Positions 53,834 to 62,865 of a stretch of 64,000 nt of DNA are shown piece after piece. The stretch is from Limnochordaceae bacterium (GTDB taxonomy: Bacteria; Bacillota; Limnochordia; Limnochordales; Geochordaceae). The stretch's first letter is position 1. Each line of letters begins with the position of its first letter. Below the pieces are notes generated by a model. That model had not been told where the DNA came from. It saw only the letters and a program-made list of their open reading frames with translations, and did no database searches. A program made the position numbers and the translations under genes. The DNA lies in contig JADBKR010000006.1 of the NCBI GenBank assembly GCA_014896295.1, positions 1-64,000 on the forward strand, written 5' to 3'.

Positions 53834-53933
53834 GGCGGTCGACCATCCACCGAGTGGTGAGGTCGATGACTTCGTCGGACGGCCCCTGGTCCGGCGTCAG
53901 GGCGGCCGCCGGATCTACAGAGGCGTGAGGCAC
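53820..53933 (-). CDS. 37-residue ORF directly after the radical SAM gene
   Basis: A short frame starting GTG at 53933, five bases after the radical SAM stop, reading MPHASVDPAAALTPDQGPSD then EVIDLTTRWMVDRLTTR. It overlaps the end of the kinase gene on the other strand. No clear ribosome binding site is present, so translation would rely on coupling. It contains no Cys or Gly-rich core typical of known precursors. Support is its position and coherent amphipathic sequence only. Confidence 0.28.
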   Translation of the reverse strand: MPHASVDPAAALTPDQGPSDEVIDLTTRWMVDRLTTR

Positions 53934-53938
53934 GGAAT

Positions 53939-55255
53939 CTACACGTCGGTGTGGAGGTCGAACGTATCCGGGGTGGTCAGGTCCACCCGGAGCTCCCGCA
54001 AGTACTCCCCGTCGTCCCGGCTTTCCATGACGGCCGTCGAAAGGGCCAGTTGCACCGGCAGTCCCCGCAGCAACGGAACGTGAGTGGGCAGGAACTCGAC
54101 GTAGCCCCGGGCATCATCCACGCCGAAGTCAACGACCCCCTGATGGCGCAAGCGGGCCATGACCGGGCCCATCTCCTCGCCGAACGCCTTGACGGTCTTG
54201 AAGAAGAAGTCGCGCTCCGAGAAGACGTGGTGCGGCGGGATGTCGCCCCCTGCATTTTGCTGGTAGACCTGCCCCGTATGCTTGTTTTCCAGCGAACAGT
54301 AGTGCACGCCCATCGAAAGCCCGTGGTCCAGGCTCCACTCCACCAGCCGCAGGCACTCCGTCTCGCTGCCGGCGACCGGTAGCCCGCCGGCGTACCAGTA
54401 GTTGTAGAGCACCCGGTACGGCGGCCACTTGAGCCGGTAGCCCCGCGCCCGGAACGCCTCGACGTTGTGGAACGGATAGCATAGTTCCAGGAGGTTGATG
54501 CCTGCGATGCGCAGGCCGTCCAGCTCTTGCAGCAGTTGGGTCATGCGGTCGAACGAGCCGGGGAGTACCGGCATTTCCACCATGACGCGAGGCACGAACT
54601 CCCGGGCGAGCGCAATGGCCGAGAGCGTGTGCCGCTGGGCCGCTTCGCCGTCCGGCAGGCGGATGCTGAACCGGATCTCCTGCAGGCCCGCCTCGCGGAG
54701 TTCTTGCAGGACGGCCTCGTCGACGAAATCTCCGGAGGTGTACAGGCGCGTGGTCGCTTCCGGAAACAGGCGGCGCGCCTCCCGAAAGAAGCTGACCGCC
54801 TCAGGCTTGTGGAGCAGCGGCTCTCCTCCCGTGAGGGCCACGTGATCCACCTGGAAGCCGGCGGCGGCGATGTCGCGTAGCTCCGCGACCACGTCGCGCT
54901 TGGTGTGCCGGAAGTACGTGAACCCCTCCTGGTTGGGGTTGAAGCAGTAGAAACAGCGGCGGTGGCAGCGCAGCGAGATGAAGAAGGTCACGCTGCCGGC
55001 ACCGGTCCGGCATGCGGTGCACGCCGGGGAAATCCAACGGCTGTAGACGCTCTTCCCGTCGTTGCGTACCACGGCACCTTTCGCCTGCAGGCGACGCAAC
55101 GCCGGTTCAGTTTCGGGGGCCGGCTCCAAGGGAAGGCCGGTCTCCCGGAGGCGCGCGGCCAGGGTCTCTGCGATCCGGACGTATTGTTCGGCGTAGGCGC
55201 GAAAGGAGGGGTCATGAATGATGGGGAGATTCTCGCGGTCGATGGCCACGAGCAC
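53939..55255 (-). CDS. Radical SAM protein of the Dms operon
   Basis: A 438-residue radical SAM enzyme. The [4Fe-4S] motif CHRRCFYC sits at about residue 97, just after CTACRTGAGSVTFFISL, which offers extra Cys ligands. DHVALTGGEPLLHKPE is the GGE motif, TTRLYTSGDFVD the following strand. Further Cys and His (ELCYPF, TECLRL, HYCSLENKH) lie in the C-terminal half, but a full SPASM pattern is not evident. GTG at 55255 has GGAGGGG 6 bases upstream. It is the last enzyme gene of the DmsC-TorD-DmsA-DmsB operon, so it may mature a cofactor or protein of that complex. Confidence 0.83.
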   Translation of the reverse strand: MLVAIDRENLPIIHDPSFRAYAEQYVRIAETLAARLRETGLPLEPAPETEPALRRLQAKGAVVRNDGKSVYSRWISPACTACRTGAGSVTFFISLRCHRRCFYCFNPNQEGFTYFRHTKRDVVAELRDIAAAGFQVDHVALTGGEPLLHKPEAVSFFREARRLFPEATTRLYTSGDFVDEAVLQELREAGLQEIRFSIRLPDGEAAQRHTLSAIALAREFVPRVMVEMPVLPGSFDRMTQLLQELDGLRIAGINLLELCYPFHNVEAFRARGYRLKWPPYRVLYNYWYAGGLPVAGSETECLRLVEWSLDHGLSMGVHYCSLENKHTGQVYQQNAGGDIPPHHVFSERDFFFKTVKAFGEEMGPVMARLRHQGVVDFGVDDARGYVEFLPTHVPLLRGLPVQLALSTAVMESRDDGEYLRELRVDLTTPDTFDLHTDV

Positions 55256-55285
55256 GAGGTGCCCCTCCTTTCGCGAAGGCAAAGG

Positions 55286-55834
55286 TCAAACTCGCGCCTC
55301 CGGCTTGGGCGTGATGGTCACGGCCGGATGCGTCAGGTTGGGGTCGGGAAGCCCCCGTACCCGGTCGGTGCCGCCGTGCTTGGCCCGCAGCTTCTCGATG
55401 TCCCCAAACTCGATGGCCCGCATCGGGCAGGCGTCGACGCAGGCGGGGTCGAGACCCTGATCGACCAGGTCGGCACACCCGTCACACTTGCCGATGCGGC
55501 CCTCTTCCTCGATGTACTGGGGTGCGCCGTACGGGCAGGACCAGACGCAGTAGCGGCAGCCGATGCACCTGGCCTTGTCGAGGACCACGAGCCCGTCCGG
55601 CCGCTTGGAGAGGGCGCCGGTGGGGCAGTTGGCCACGCACCGGGGCGCCTCGCAGTGGTTGCACCCCACGGACAGGTGGTAGAGCCATGGGCGGGGATAC
55701 TTGCCGCCTTCGAACGCGTATACCCTGCGATAGAGGACCCCGATGGCGAGGTCGTTTTTGTCCTTGCACGCAATCTGGCATGTACGGCAACCGATGCAGG
55801 CCGTCATGTCTACATAAAACCCGAGCTGACCCAT
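55286..55834 (-). CDS. Fe-S electron-transfer subunit (DmsB/PsrB type)
   Basis: A 182-residue ferredoxin-like subunit carrying four [4Fe-4S] clusters: CIGCRTCQIAC, CNHCEAPRCVANC, CIGCRYCVWSC and CDGCADLVDQG with later Cys pairs (ACVDACP). This set and spacing fit DmsB, PsrB and NrfC. It passes electrons between the membrane anchor and the molybdenum subunit. It follows the DmsA-type gene by 16 bases and has no signal peptide, as expected for a partner carried out with a Tat-signal protein. Confidence 0.93.
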   Translation of the reverse strand: MGQLGFYVDMTACIGCRTCQIACKDKNDLAIGVLYRRVYAFEGGKYPRPWLYHLSVGCNHCEAPRCVANCPTGALSKRPDGLVVLDKARCIGCRYCVWSCPYGAPQYIEEEGRIGKCDGCADLVDQGLDPACVDACPMRAIEFGDIEKLRAKHGGTDRVRGLPDPNLTHPAVTITPKPEARV

Positions 55835-55850
55835 GCTGCCTCATGCCTCC

Positions 55851-58448
55851 TCAGAGCGCGATCCGTTGGGGCCACTTGTCGTCGGGCAGAAGAGGCTCTC
55901 CCGACCATTTCTCGACCTGGACGACACAAGTGTTCCAACCCGAAGTGCCCTGGCCTGTCGGGATCGCCCCTTCGATGACGTTGTCGGCTCCGGCCTTGTC
56001 GATCCCCGTCTTCTCGTCCATCTCCACCCAGGCGCCGTGAGGCAAGGCTACAACCCCGGGCATGAGGCGCTCCGTCAGGTAGACAGGCCGTAGGCTCTTG
56101 CCGTGACGGCTCCTGATCAACACGGTGTCTCCGTGCCGGATGCCGCGCTCCTGCGCATCCTTGGGGTTCATGAAGAGCGGGTTGGGGAAGGCCTCGCGCA
56201 GCCAGGGGATATTGTCGAACACCGTATGGGACCGTCGTAGGTAATGCGGCGTGTACAGCTGGAGTGGATACTCTCCCTTGGTCTTGGACTTCCAATCGGA
56301 GAACGTATCCTCGTACCCCTCGGACGGTCGGTTGTAGGCAGGAATGGGGCGTACCTCCGTCCATCCGAAGCTCTTTATCTTCTCCACGAGTGCTTTCGAG
56401 TAAATCTCGAACTTGCCGGTCGCAGTCTTCAGCGGATACTTCTCCGGATCTTCCCGGAAGCGCTTGTACGCGATGTACCCGTAGTGGTCGTTCGGTTTGC
56501 GCTCCACCTGGTAGATGCCACGGTCCAGGAACGCCTTCAGCGATATGCGTCCCTGCTGCGGTTGTCCCTGGACCCCCCATTCTGCTATGTCTTGTTCGGT
56601 GATGGTCACGAGCGGTTCGTAATCCGACTCCGAGTTCGGCTTGTCTGCCTTCATCACGGTGGACCCGGCGATCGCGTTGAAGAAGCGCTGCTTCGGCGAG
56701 ACAGGATAGACCTGTTGGGGGTCCAATCCCAGCCGTCGTCCTATCTCCGTGGCGATCCATTCGTCATCCTTCGCCTCGTAGAGGGGTGGAGTGACCTGGC
56801 TGTACACGATGAGGATCTCGCGGTTGCCGGTCAAGAGCCCTCCGATGCGTTCCCATTCGGTCGTCACGGGCAGGATGACGTCGGAGTACCGCGCGTTCGT
56901 CGTGAGGAACTGGGCGTGCGAGACCACGAATTCTACCTTACGATGCGCCTCGATACCCTTGACCATGCCGTCGCGGGTCTGGAGAATGGCGTTCCCGCCA
57001 TGGTAAATGAGCTGGATGTCAATGTCACGGATATCGCCCAATCCTGCCGTGTACTTACCGGTCAGGATGGCGCTCCAGATTTCGTTGTCGTTGATATTGT
57101 CGTCGATGGGGTTGTTGACCCGAGGAAGCCCGGCAGAGCCAGGCTTGACCAGTGGCGGTCCGCCGTTTCCAGCCCGGTTGTGACAACTGACCCCTGTCAT
57201 CCTTCCCGGTTGGCCGATGTGGCCCGTCATGCACCCAAGGGTCATGAACATCTGGGGCCATGAGTCACCGTTATGAATACGGGCGGGAGCCCATCCCGTC
57301 AGTAAAGCCACGCGCTTGGTCGAACCAATCGTTCGGGCGAGTTGTCGGATCTTGTCGGGTTGAACCCCGCATATCTCGGATGCCCATTCGGGGGTCTTGG
57401 GTACGTGGTCGTACGTTCCCAGGACATAGTCTTTGAAGTTATCCCTCGGGTCCTCTCCGGGCGGCATGTGCTGGGCGTCGAAGCCCACGGTGCATCGATT
57501 GAGGAAATCCCAGTCGATGAGAGGATTGGTCACCGGATCGTCCTCGGTGATGAGGGTGTATGCCATCCCCAGGAGCATGGCATGGTCCGTGCCCGGCCTG
57601 ATCGGGATCCACTCGTCGGCGAGCACCGCAGCCGATTCACTGAAATAAGGGTCGACATAGATGAACCGGGTGCCGCGACGTTTCGCCTGCAGGAGATTGT
57701 AAGTCGGATTGCCGGCGCTGCTCCATGCGGAATTGTTACCCCAGAACACAACCAGCTCGGAGTTTCGGATGTCCATCCTGTCGTTGAAGGTTACCTCAGG
57801 AGTACGGCCCGGCATCCCGACGACCTCGCCGGTGTACATCCACGTTCCATAGGAGCTCGTTCCCCAGCGGGAAACGTAACCCCCGGACAGCGCCAGCACC
57901 CGTTGGATCTCTCCACCCCCCGTGACGAAGATGGAGCGGTTCCCGTAAGTCTGCCGTATGCGCTGGATCTCGCTCGCGACGATGTCCAGGGCCTCGTCCC
58001 ACGAGATGCGTACCCACTCGTCACGGCCACGCAGACTCTTGTCGCCGCCACCGGGGGCCCAGTGCTTGCGCTTCATCGGGTACTTGATGCGATCGGCGCC
58101 GAAGACCTGCTTGCGCTGCGAGCGGCCACGAGCGCAGGCGCGCTGCTGGGGGAAGTCGGGACTGTCCGGGTGGGTGTCGTCCGTCTTCTGACGGATGACG
58201 ACCCCGTCCACCACGAGCGCTTTGTTCAAGCACCGCCCGCCGCAGTTGTGCCAGCAGGCGGCCGTGATCCACTTTCCCGCGTGGCCCGCCGACGAGGCGG
58301 CGGCCGCCGCCTGCGCGGGGCCTAGCTTTGCCAGGCCCAGCTTACGAGGGCCGATGGCCAGGGCCGCCGCCGTGGCCGCGGCCCATCCCAACAAGACCCG
58401 GCGGCTTACCCCTCGATTGAGATCCATGGGCTCAGGCGTCCGTTCCAT
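55851..58448 (-). CDS. Molybdopterin oxidoreductase catalytic subunit (DmsA-like)
   Basis: An 865-residue bis-MGD molybdoenzyme. The N terminus has a twin-arginine-type signal (VSRRVLLGWAAATAAALAIG). Next is a [4Fe-4S] site ACWHNCGGRCL followed by QQRACARG. GGYVSRWGTSSYG aligns with the DmsA segment holding the Ser ligand of molybdenum, favouring a DMSO/N-oxide-reductase-like site over a Cys-ligated nitrate or polysulfide type. The C-terminal MGD-binding domain includes YTPHYLRRSHTVFDNIPWLR. ATG 58448 has GGAGGT 11 bases upstream and overlaps torD. The actual electron acceptor cannot be decided from this. Confidence 0.9.
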   Translation of the reverse strand: MERTPEPMDLNRGVSRRVLLGWAAATAAALAIGPRKLGLAKLGPAQAAAAASSAGHAGKWITAACWHNCGGRCLNKALVVDGVVIRQKTDDTHPDSPDFPQQRACARGRSQRKQVFGADRIKYPMKRKHWAPGGGDKSLRGRDEWVRISWDEALDIVASEIQRIRQTYGNRSIFVTGGGEIQRVLALSGGYVSRWGTSSYGTWMYTGEVVGMPGRTPEVTFNDRMDIRNSELVVFWGNNSAWSSAGNPTYNLLQAKRRGTRFIYVDPYFSESAAVLADEWIPIRPGTDHAMLLGMAYTLITEDDPVTNPLIDWDFLNRCTVGFDAQHMPPGEDPRDNFKDYVLGTYDHVPKTPEWASEICGVQPDKIRQLARTIGSTKRVALLTGWAPARIHNGDSWPQMFMTLGCMTGHIGQPGRMTGVSCHNRAGNGGPPLVKPGSAGLPRVNNPIDDNINDNEIWSAILTGKYTAGLGDIRDIDIQLIYHGGNAILQTRDGMVKGIEAHRKVEFVVSHAQFLTTNARYSDVILPVTTEWERIGGLLTGNREILIVYSQVTPPLYEAKDDEWIATEIGRRLGLDPQQVYPVSPKQRFFNAIAGSTVMKADKPNSESDYEPLVTITEQDIAEWGVQGQPQQGRISLKAFLDRGIYQVERKPNDHYGYIAYKRFREDPEKYPLKTATGKFEIYSKALVEKIKSFGWTEVRPIPAYNRPSEGYEDTFSDWKSKTKGEYPLQLYTPHYLRRSHTVFDNIPWLREAFPNPLFMNPKDAQERGIRHGDTVLIRSRHGKSLRPVYLTERLMPGVVALPHGAWVEMDEKTGIDKAGADNVIEGAIPTGQGTSGWNTCVVQVEKWSGEPLLPDDKWPQRIAL

Positions 58449-59157
58449 GCGATCTGCCCACCTCCGCACATTGTCCGTCCATGAGTTCGTGGAGAAGCGC
58501 TCGATCGACGGTGAGGGAACCTCTCAAGACCATCGCCATGCCCCGGTAGAAGTCCGTGGACGCGGCCTTCTCCACGTCCAGGGTGAAGCGGGGTATCCAG
58601 CGCATCAGATGCTCTCGCAGGAAACGCTGCTGGTCGTGCAGGAGCTGGGGATACGGGGCCCCTGCTGTCGCTCCGGCAGCCTCCGGATCACGCTTCCGGG
58701 ATGAACGACCAAATCGCTCCAGGCTGAGCTCCGCCAGACGGGCCATGAACTCGAGCTCCAGGCCTACATGGTCGTCGGCTTCGTGAGGAAAGTGCCGCGG
58801 TACCAGGGCGTATTGGAGGTAGGCCCGCCGTACGGCCAGGGTGGGCTCGGCGAAGAGCAGCCGCTCTTCGGTGAGATAGGCAGATTCCCACGGTGGCGCC
58901 GGCAGCCTCGCCGGGCCGATGAAAAGGCGCGTGTAGTCCCAGCGCAGCCGATCCAGGCCTTCCTCGCTCAGGCTCTCCGGTTGCTCGAGGTAGCCGGCGG
59001 CGAGCGCCGTGCCCTGCTCCACCTCCGCATTGGCCCGTGCCAGGGGGAAAGCACGCAGAGCCCGGCTCTGCGCGAGGCCCCGGAGCCAGCGGGGGTCCGG
59101 TTCGTCGAGGAAGACCTGCGAAAGCAATTGATACGCTGCAAGGCGGGCTTGCAGCAA
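58432..59157 (-). CDS. TorD/DmsD-family molybdoenzyme chaperone
   Basis: A 241-residue, all-helical cytosolic chaperone. The signature RWDYTRLFIGPARLPAPPWE, then SAYL, is the classical TorD/DmsD motif, followed by PHEADDHVGLELEFMARLAE, another conserved helix. It binds the Tat signal of the catalytic subunit until the cofactor is inserted. Its 3' end overlaps the DmsA-type start by 17 bases, so both are translated together, matching their one-to-one partnership. Confidence 0.9.
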   Translation of the reverse strand: MLQARLAAYQLLSQVFLDEPDPRWLRGLAQSRALRAFPLARANAEVEQGTALAAGYLEQPESLSEEGLDRLRWDYTRLFIGPARLPAPPWESAYLTEERLLFAEPTLAVRRAYLQYALVPRHFPHEADDHVGLELEFMARLAELSLERFGRSSRKRDPEAAGATAGAPYPQLLHDQQRFLREHLMRWIPRFTLDVEKAASTDFYRGMAMVLRGSLTVDRALLHELMDGQCAEVGRSHGTDA

Positions 59158-59193
59158 CCGGCGTGTCTCCTCGCGGGATGGCAGCGTATGCCC

Positions 59194-60042
59194 TCACCCT
59201 ATTCCGGTCGGGATGGCCGTGGCGTAAAAGAGGTAGCGGCCCACGACCTCTCCGGCGATGATCGCGATCCCGGCGAGGTAGACGAGAGAAGCGGGCGCCG
59301 GGCCATCCGCCGCGCGCCGCAAGACCATCACGAGCGGCACGACCCCACCGCCGAGCAGGAGCACCCATCGCAAGAGCAGCCACGGCGCATAGGGCCCTGC
59401 GAGCAAGCCCGCCGTCGCCTGGGCCGCCGGGTCGCCCGAGGCGAGGGAGACCAGGTAGAGGGGCAACACGACCACCTCGGCCAGGGCGACGACGATGGCC
59501 ACCCAGCTGAGATCCTTGAGGTCCCGAGCCAGCCCCTCGTCGCGCTGCCCGGTGACTGCCAGCACTCCGGCCGTCAGAGCCGTGCCGGCGAGCAGCGCGG
59601 TGGCGCCGAAGGCCACGTAAGTGTAGAAGCCCTCCCAGGCGGGCTTGACCGCATGGGTGTAAATCGAGGCCATGCTGGCGATGCAGGCGATGCCCGCAGC
59701 GGCGACCACATACTCCACGGAGCGCTGGAGCCGGGGGTTGCGGCGCAGCAGCACGGCCACCACCAGCAACGCCACGAAGGCGCCCGTGAAGAAGATCTCC
59801 CTCGAAAGCCAGCTCGACCCGAGGTTGAGCAGAGAGTTGAGCGCGTAAAGCGGCCGGCCCAGGTGGGCGAGGGAGGCGAGCATCGCGAGGATGGCAACGG
59901 GAATCAACACGAATTCAACTCGGTCGTGGGGGACCCCGGAGTCCTTGCTCCTCTCTCGCAACCACAAGTTGAGCAAGAAAGCGCCGACACAGGCCTGCAT
60001 GAGGACGGTGAAGACGACGAGGGACCATTCCCGAGGCTCCAT
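59194..60042 (-). CDS. Membrane anchor subunit (DmsC type)
   Basis: A 282-residue integral membrane protein with eight predicted helices and no cofactor motif, as in DmsC. Helix 1 is LVVFTVLMQACVGAFLLNLW; the loop SLAHLGRPLYALNSLLNLGS, then SWLSREIFF, holds the His/Arg residues that contact quinol in DmsC. AGGAGGGG is 4 bases before the ATG. It is the first gene of the operon; it should oxidise menaquinol and hand electrons to the DmsB-type subunit. Confidence 0.9.
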   Translation of the reverse strand: MEPREWSLVVFTVLMQACVGAFLLNLWLRERSKDSGVPHDRVEFVLIPVAILAMLASLAHLGRPLYALNSLLNLGSSWLSREIFFTGAFVALLVVAVLLRRNPRLQRSVEYVVAAAGIACIASMASIYTHAVKPAWEGFYTYVAFGATALLAGTALTAGVLAVTGQRDEGLARDLKDLSWVAIVVALAEVVVLPLYLVSLASGDPAAQATAGLLAGPYAPWLLLRWVLLLGGGVVPLVMVLRRAADGPAPASLVYLAGIAIIAGEVVGRYLFYATAIPTGIG

Positions 60043-60371
60043 GCTTCCCCTCCTACGTCGATGGGATGGACGGCAGGAACATGGCACGTTCACAGCCTTG
60101 CGGATCCTTCACCAGGTGTGCAGTTTCCCGGAGCCGTCGCTTCTGTTCATTCAAATCGGAGGCGTTAGCCTTTATGCTCCCACCCCACGAAGGCCCACGA
60201 CTTCTCGCCTGAGCATAGGCGCGCGTGATGGCCCTCGCAATGGACTTCCGTACTGGGCAATGGTTACAACGGCGTTTGAAGAGGTAGAACAGCACACCTG
60301 ATGAAGGGCGCCCTGTGGCGCGCCCGCCGGCCGATCAAATCCGGCGGCCCAGTTCGAGTCCGGAGCGGGGT
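60043..60371. other. Control region upstream of the Dms operon
   Basis: About 330 bp without a supported gene. A minus-strand open frame (60053-60295) has no ribosome binding site and little protein character. The region must contain the Dms promoter and perhaps the terminator of the MobA-like gene (GGGCGCC...GGCGCGCCC near 60305-60325). No FNR-type TTGAT-N4-ATCAA site was found. Confidence 0.4.
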
Positions 60372-61004
60372 TTACCGCCCTTCGTGGGAGCTGCCCGGCG
60401 CCACGCGCACCAGGTCCTCCGGGGTGTCGACGTCGGCCAGCTCGGCCTCGGGCGCTTCGACGGCCTGCACCCGGGCGCCCAGGCTCGCGAGCACCCTGCG
60501 GGCTCCCTGATCGCCCGCGATCTCCCGCAAGGCAGGCCACGTCGAACGATCCAGGACGCACGGGGGCCCCAGGTGGCCCCCCGGATAGCGGCACGCTGCA
60601 GCCGGGGCACCCCGGCTCGCCTCGATGACCTTCCGCAACAGTTCGGCCGTAACGGCCGGCTGGTCTGCCAGCAGGACGAGCGCGCAGGCGGCCTCGGCGG
60701 GCAGCGCGAACACCCCGGCGCGAAGCGACGTGCTCATGCCTCGCTGCCAGTCGGCGTTGTAGAGCACCCGCAGCCGCTCGACGTCGAGGCCGTGCAGCGC
60801 CTCCAGCACCTCCCCGGCGGCCGCCCCCGCCACCACCACGACGCCGTCCACTCCGGCCTCGAACGCCCGGCGTACCACCCGGCGCACCATGGGCTCGCCT
60901 TCGACCGGCAAAACGGGCTTGGGCAGCGTGCTGCGACCCGCCAGCATCCGGCGCCCTTCCCCTGCGGCCAGCACCACGGCCCAAACCTCGCCTTCGGCCG
61001 GCAT
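60372..61004 (-). CDS. MobA-like NTP transferase
   Basis: A 210-residue Rossmann-type nucleotidyltransferase. VWAVVLAAGEGRRMLAGRST and LPKPVLPVEGEPMVRRVVRR form the nucleotide-binding site; ALVLLADQPAVTAELLRKVI carries the metal-binding Asp. The order resembles MobA and MocA, which attach GMP or CMP to molybdopterin. A role in making the cofactor of the nearby Dms enzyme is attractive, but MocA-type proteins more often serve xanthine-dehydrogenase-type enzymes, and purine metabolism (adenine deaminase) is the immediate neighbour. The start is uncertain: ATG 61004 or GTG 61034. Confidence 0.82.
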   Translation of the reverse strand: MPAEGEVWAVVLAAGEGRRMLAGRSTLPKPVLPVEGEPMVRRVVRRAFEAGVDGVVVVAGAAAGEVLEALHGLDVERLRVLYNADWQRGMSTSLRAGVFALPAEAACALVLLADQPAVTAELLRKVIEASRGAPAAACRYPGGHLGPPCVLDRSTWPALREIAGDQGARRVLASLGARVQAVEAPEAELADVDTPEDLVRVAPGSSHEGR

Positions 61005-61044
61005 GGCACGCGCCTGCTCCTCTCTCGACCCCACGTAGCCCTGC

Positions 61045-62865
61045 TCATCCCCGGGCCGCCGGGCCGGCCGCCCAGCTCACGACCCGGCCGGCGGAGGCGT
61101 CCACCAGGCCCCGGTCGGTGAGCTTCAGCTCGGGGATCACCGACAGCGCCATGAACGAAAGCGCCATGAACGGCGCGGCGATCTGCACGCCCAGGCTCCT
61201 GGCTGCCAGCTCCAGCCGATCGAGCGCCTCGACGACCTCCGGCAGCGGCCTTTGCGACATGAGCCCCGCCACCGGCAGCGGCAACTCCGCCAGCACCCGG
61301 CCACCCTCGACCGCCGCGAAGCCGCCGCCGCTGCGGGCCACGGCTCGGGCCGCGGCCAGGATATCGTCGTCCGATACGCCGGCGACGATGAGATTGTGCG
61401 CGTCGTGGGCGACCGTGGAAGCGAGCGCCCCTCGCTTGAGCCCGAGCCCCTGCAACAGCCCGACGCCGATGCCGCCGCTGCGCCCATGGCGCTCGATGAC
61501 CACGAGCTTGACCAGGTCTTGCTCCGGGGCGGCGACCACCTGGGCGTCGACGACCGGGGGCTCCACGGCGAGTGCGCGCGTGACGATCTGGCCCGGCAAG
61601 AGCCCGATGGCCCGCACCGCCCCGGCTTCGACCCGCGGCAGCCGGATGCGCTCCAGGCTCAGCGGCGGCAGGTGGACGGTGTGGAGCAGCCGGGGATCGG
61701 TGGGGGCATCGACCTCCACCAGCAGCCGCCCGTGGGCCGCCACCAGCCGGCCATCCTTGAACACGGCCCGTGCGGAGAGGTCGACCGGATCGAGCACCAC
61801 CACGTCCGCCCGGTACCCCGGGGCCACGGCGCCTCGGCGCCGCAGGCCGAAGTAGCGGCACGGGTTGAGCGTTGCCATCTGCACGGCCGTCGGCAGGTCG
61901 AGCCCCAGGGCGACCGCCTTCCGCACGGCGTGGTCGACGCCCCCCTCGCGCACGAGGTCGTGCGGATGACGGTCGTCCGTCACCAGGCAGAACCGGTCCT
62001 TGGTACGGGGGGTGACCAGCGGGAGCAGGTCGGCCAGGTTGCGCGCCGCCGAACCCTCCCGGATGAACACCATCATGCCGAGGCGAAGCTTCTCCCGGGC
62101 CTCCTCCAGGGAGACGGACTCGTGGTCCGAGGCCACGCCCGCGGCGACGTACGCCGAAAGTGCCCGGCCTCCGAGCAGCGGCGCGTGGCCGTCGGTGACC
62201 TTACCCCGCCGTTCGGCCATCCAGATCTTGCGGAGCTCCTGCTCGTCGCCAGCGGCGACGCCCGGGAAGTTCATCAGTTCCGCGAGGCCGACGACCCCGT
62301 CCATGGCGAGCGCCTCGTCCAGATCTCCGGCGCCCAGGCAGGCGCCCGCCGTCTCGAGGGGGCTGGCGGGCACCGAGGACGACGCCGTCAGGAAAACGTC
62401 CAGCGGCAGGCCCCGGGTGGAGGCCGACGCCGCCTCGAAGGCGACCTTGCCCACCACGTTGGCCCACTCGTGAGGATCCCAGACCACGGCGGTCACACCG
62501 CGAGGAACGACGGCCCTCGCATACTCCCGAGGCTCCACCAGCGCCGACTCCAGGTGAACGTGCCCGTCCACGAAACCGGGCACTACCAGCCCTCCGGGAA
62601 GTTCCACGACCTCACGGGCCTGCGACCGGGCGGCCTGCTCGCCGGTGGCCGCGATGAGGCGGCCGGCGAACACCACCGGCCCGGGGAGGATCTCCCCGGT
62701 GAAGACGTTGACGACGTCGACGCCCCGCAGCATCACGCTGCCTGCCTCGCGGCCGGCCGCCACGGCGACGGCTCTGCGTACCTCCTCCGGTGCCAGCGGG
62801 CCACCGGGTGGGCCCAAGGGCGCCGCCGGGCCTTCCGGCGTCGTCCAGCCTGCTTTGCCTGCCAT
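61045..62865 (-). CDS. ade: Adenine deaminase
   Basis: A 606-residue amidohydrolase that converts adenine to hypoxanthine and ammonia. Metal-binding HVH lies in VVPGFVDGHVHLESALVEPR (about residue 103). GMMVFIREGSAARNLADLLP, FCLVTDDRHPHDLVREGGVD and the late VAHDAHNLIVAGVSDDDILA are the adenine-deaminase-specific motifs. Length is standard for the Ade family. The N-terminal 35 residues are Pro/Gly-rich. GAGGAGG precedes the ATG. It is followed by the MobA-like gene after about 40 bases, suggesting a purine-salvage unit. Confidence 0.93.
   Translation of the reverse strand: MAGKAGWTTPEGPAAPLGPPGGPLAPEEVRRAVAVAAGREAGSVMLRGVDVVNVFTGEILPGPVVFAGRLIAATGEQAARSQAREVVELPGGLVVPGFVDGHVHLESALVEPREYARAVVPRGVTAVVWDPHEWANVVGKVAFEAASASTRGLPLDVFLTASSSVPASPLETAGACLGAGDLDEALAMDGVVGLAELMNFPGVAAGDEQELRKIWMAERRGKVTDGHAPLLGGRALSAYVAAGVASDHESVSLEEAREKLRLGMMVFIREGSAARNLADLLPLVTPRTKDRFCLVTDDRHPHDLVREGGVDHAVRKAVALGLDLPTAVQMATLNPCRYFGLRRRGAVAPGYRADVVVLDPVDLSARAVFKDGRLVAAHGRLLVEVDAPTDPRLLHTVHLPPLSLERIRLPRVEAGAVRAIGLLPGQIVTRALAVEPPVVDAQVVAAPEQDLVKLVVIERHGRSGGIGVGLLQGLGLKRGALASTVAHDAHNLIVAGVSDDDILAAARAVARSGGGFAAVEGGRVLAELPLPVAGLMSQRPLPEVVEALDRLELAARSLGVQIAAPFMALSFMALSVIPELKLTDRGLVDASAGRVVSWAAGPAARG

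Noticed and set aside
60053-60295. 80-residue minus-strand ORF upstream of the Dms operon
   Set aside because: No ribosome binding site, basic and compositionally irregular; more likely part of the promoter region.
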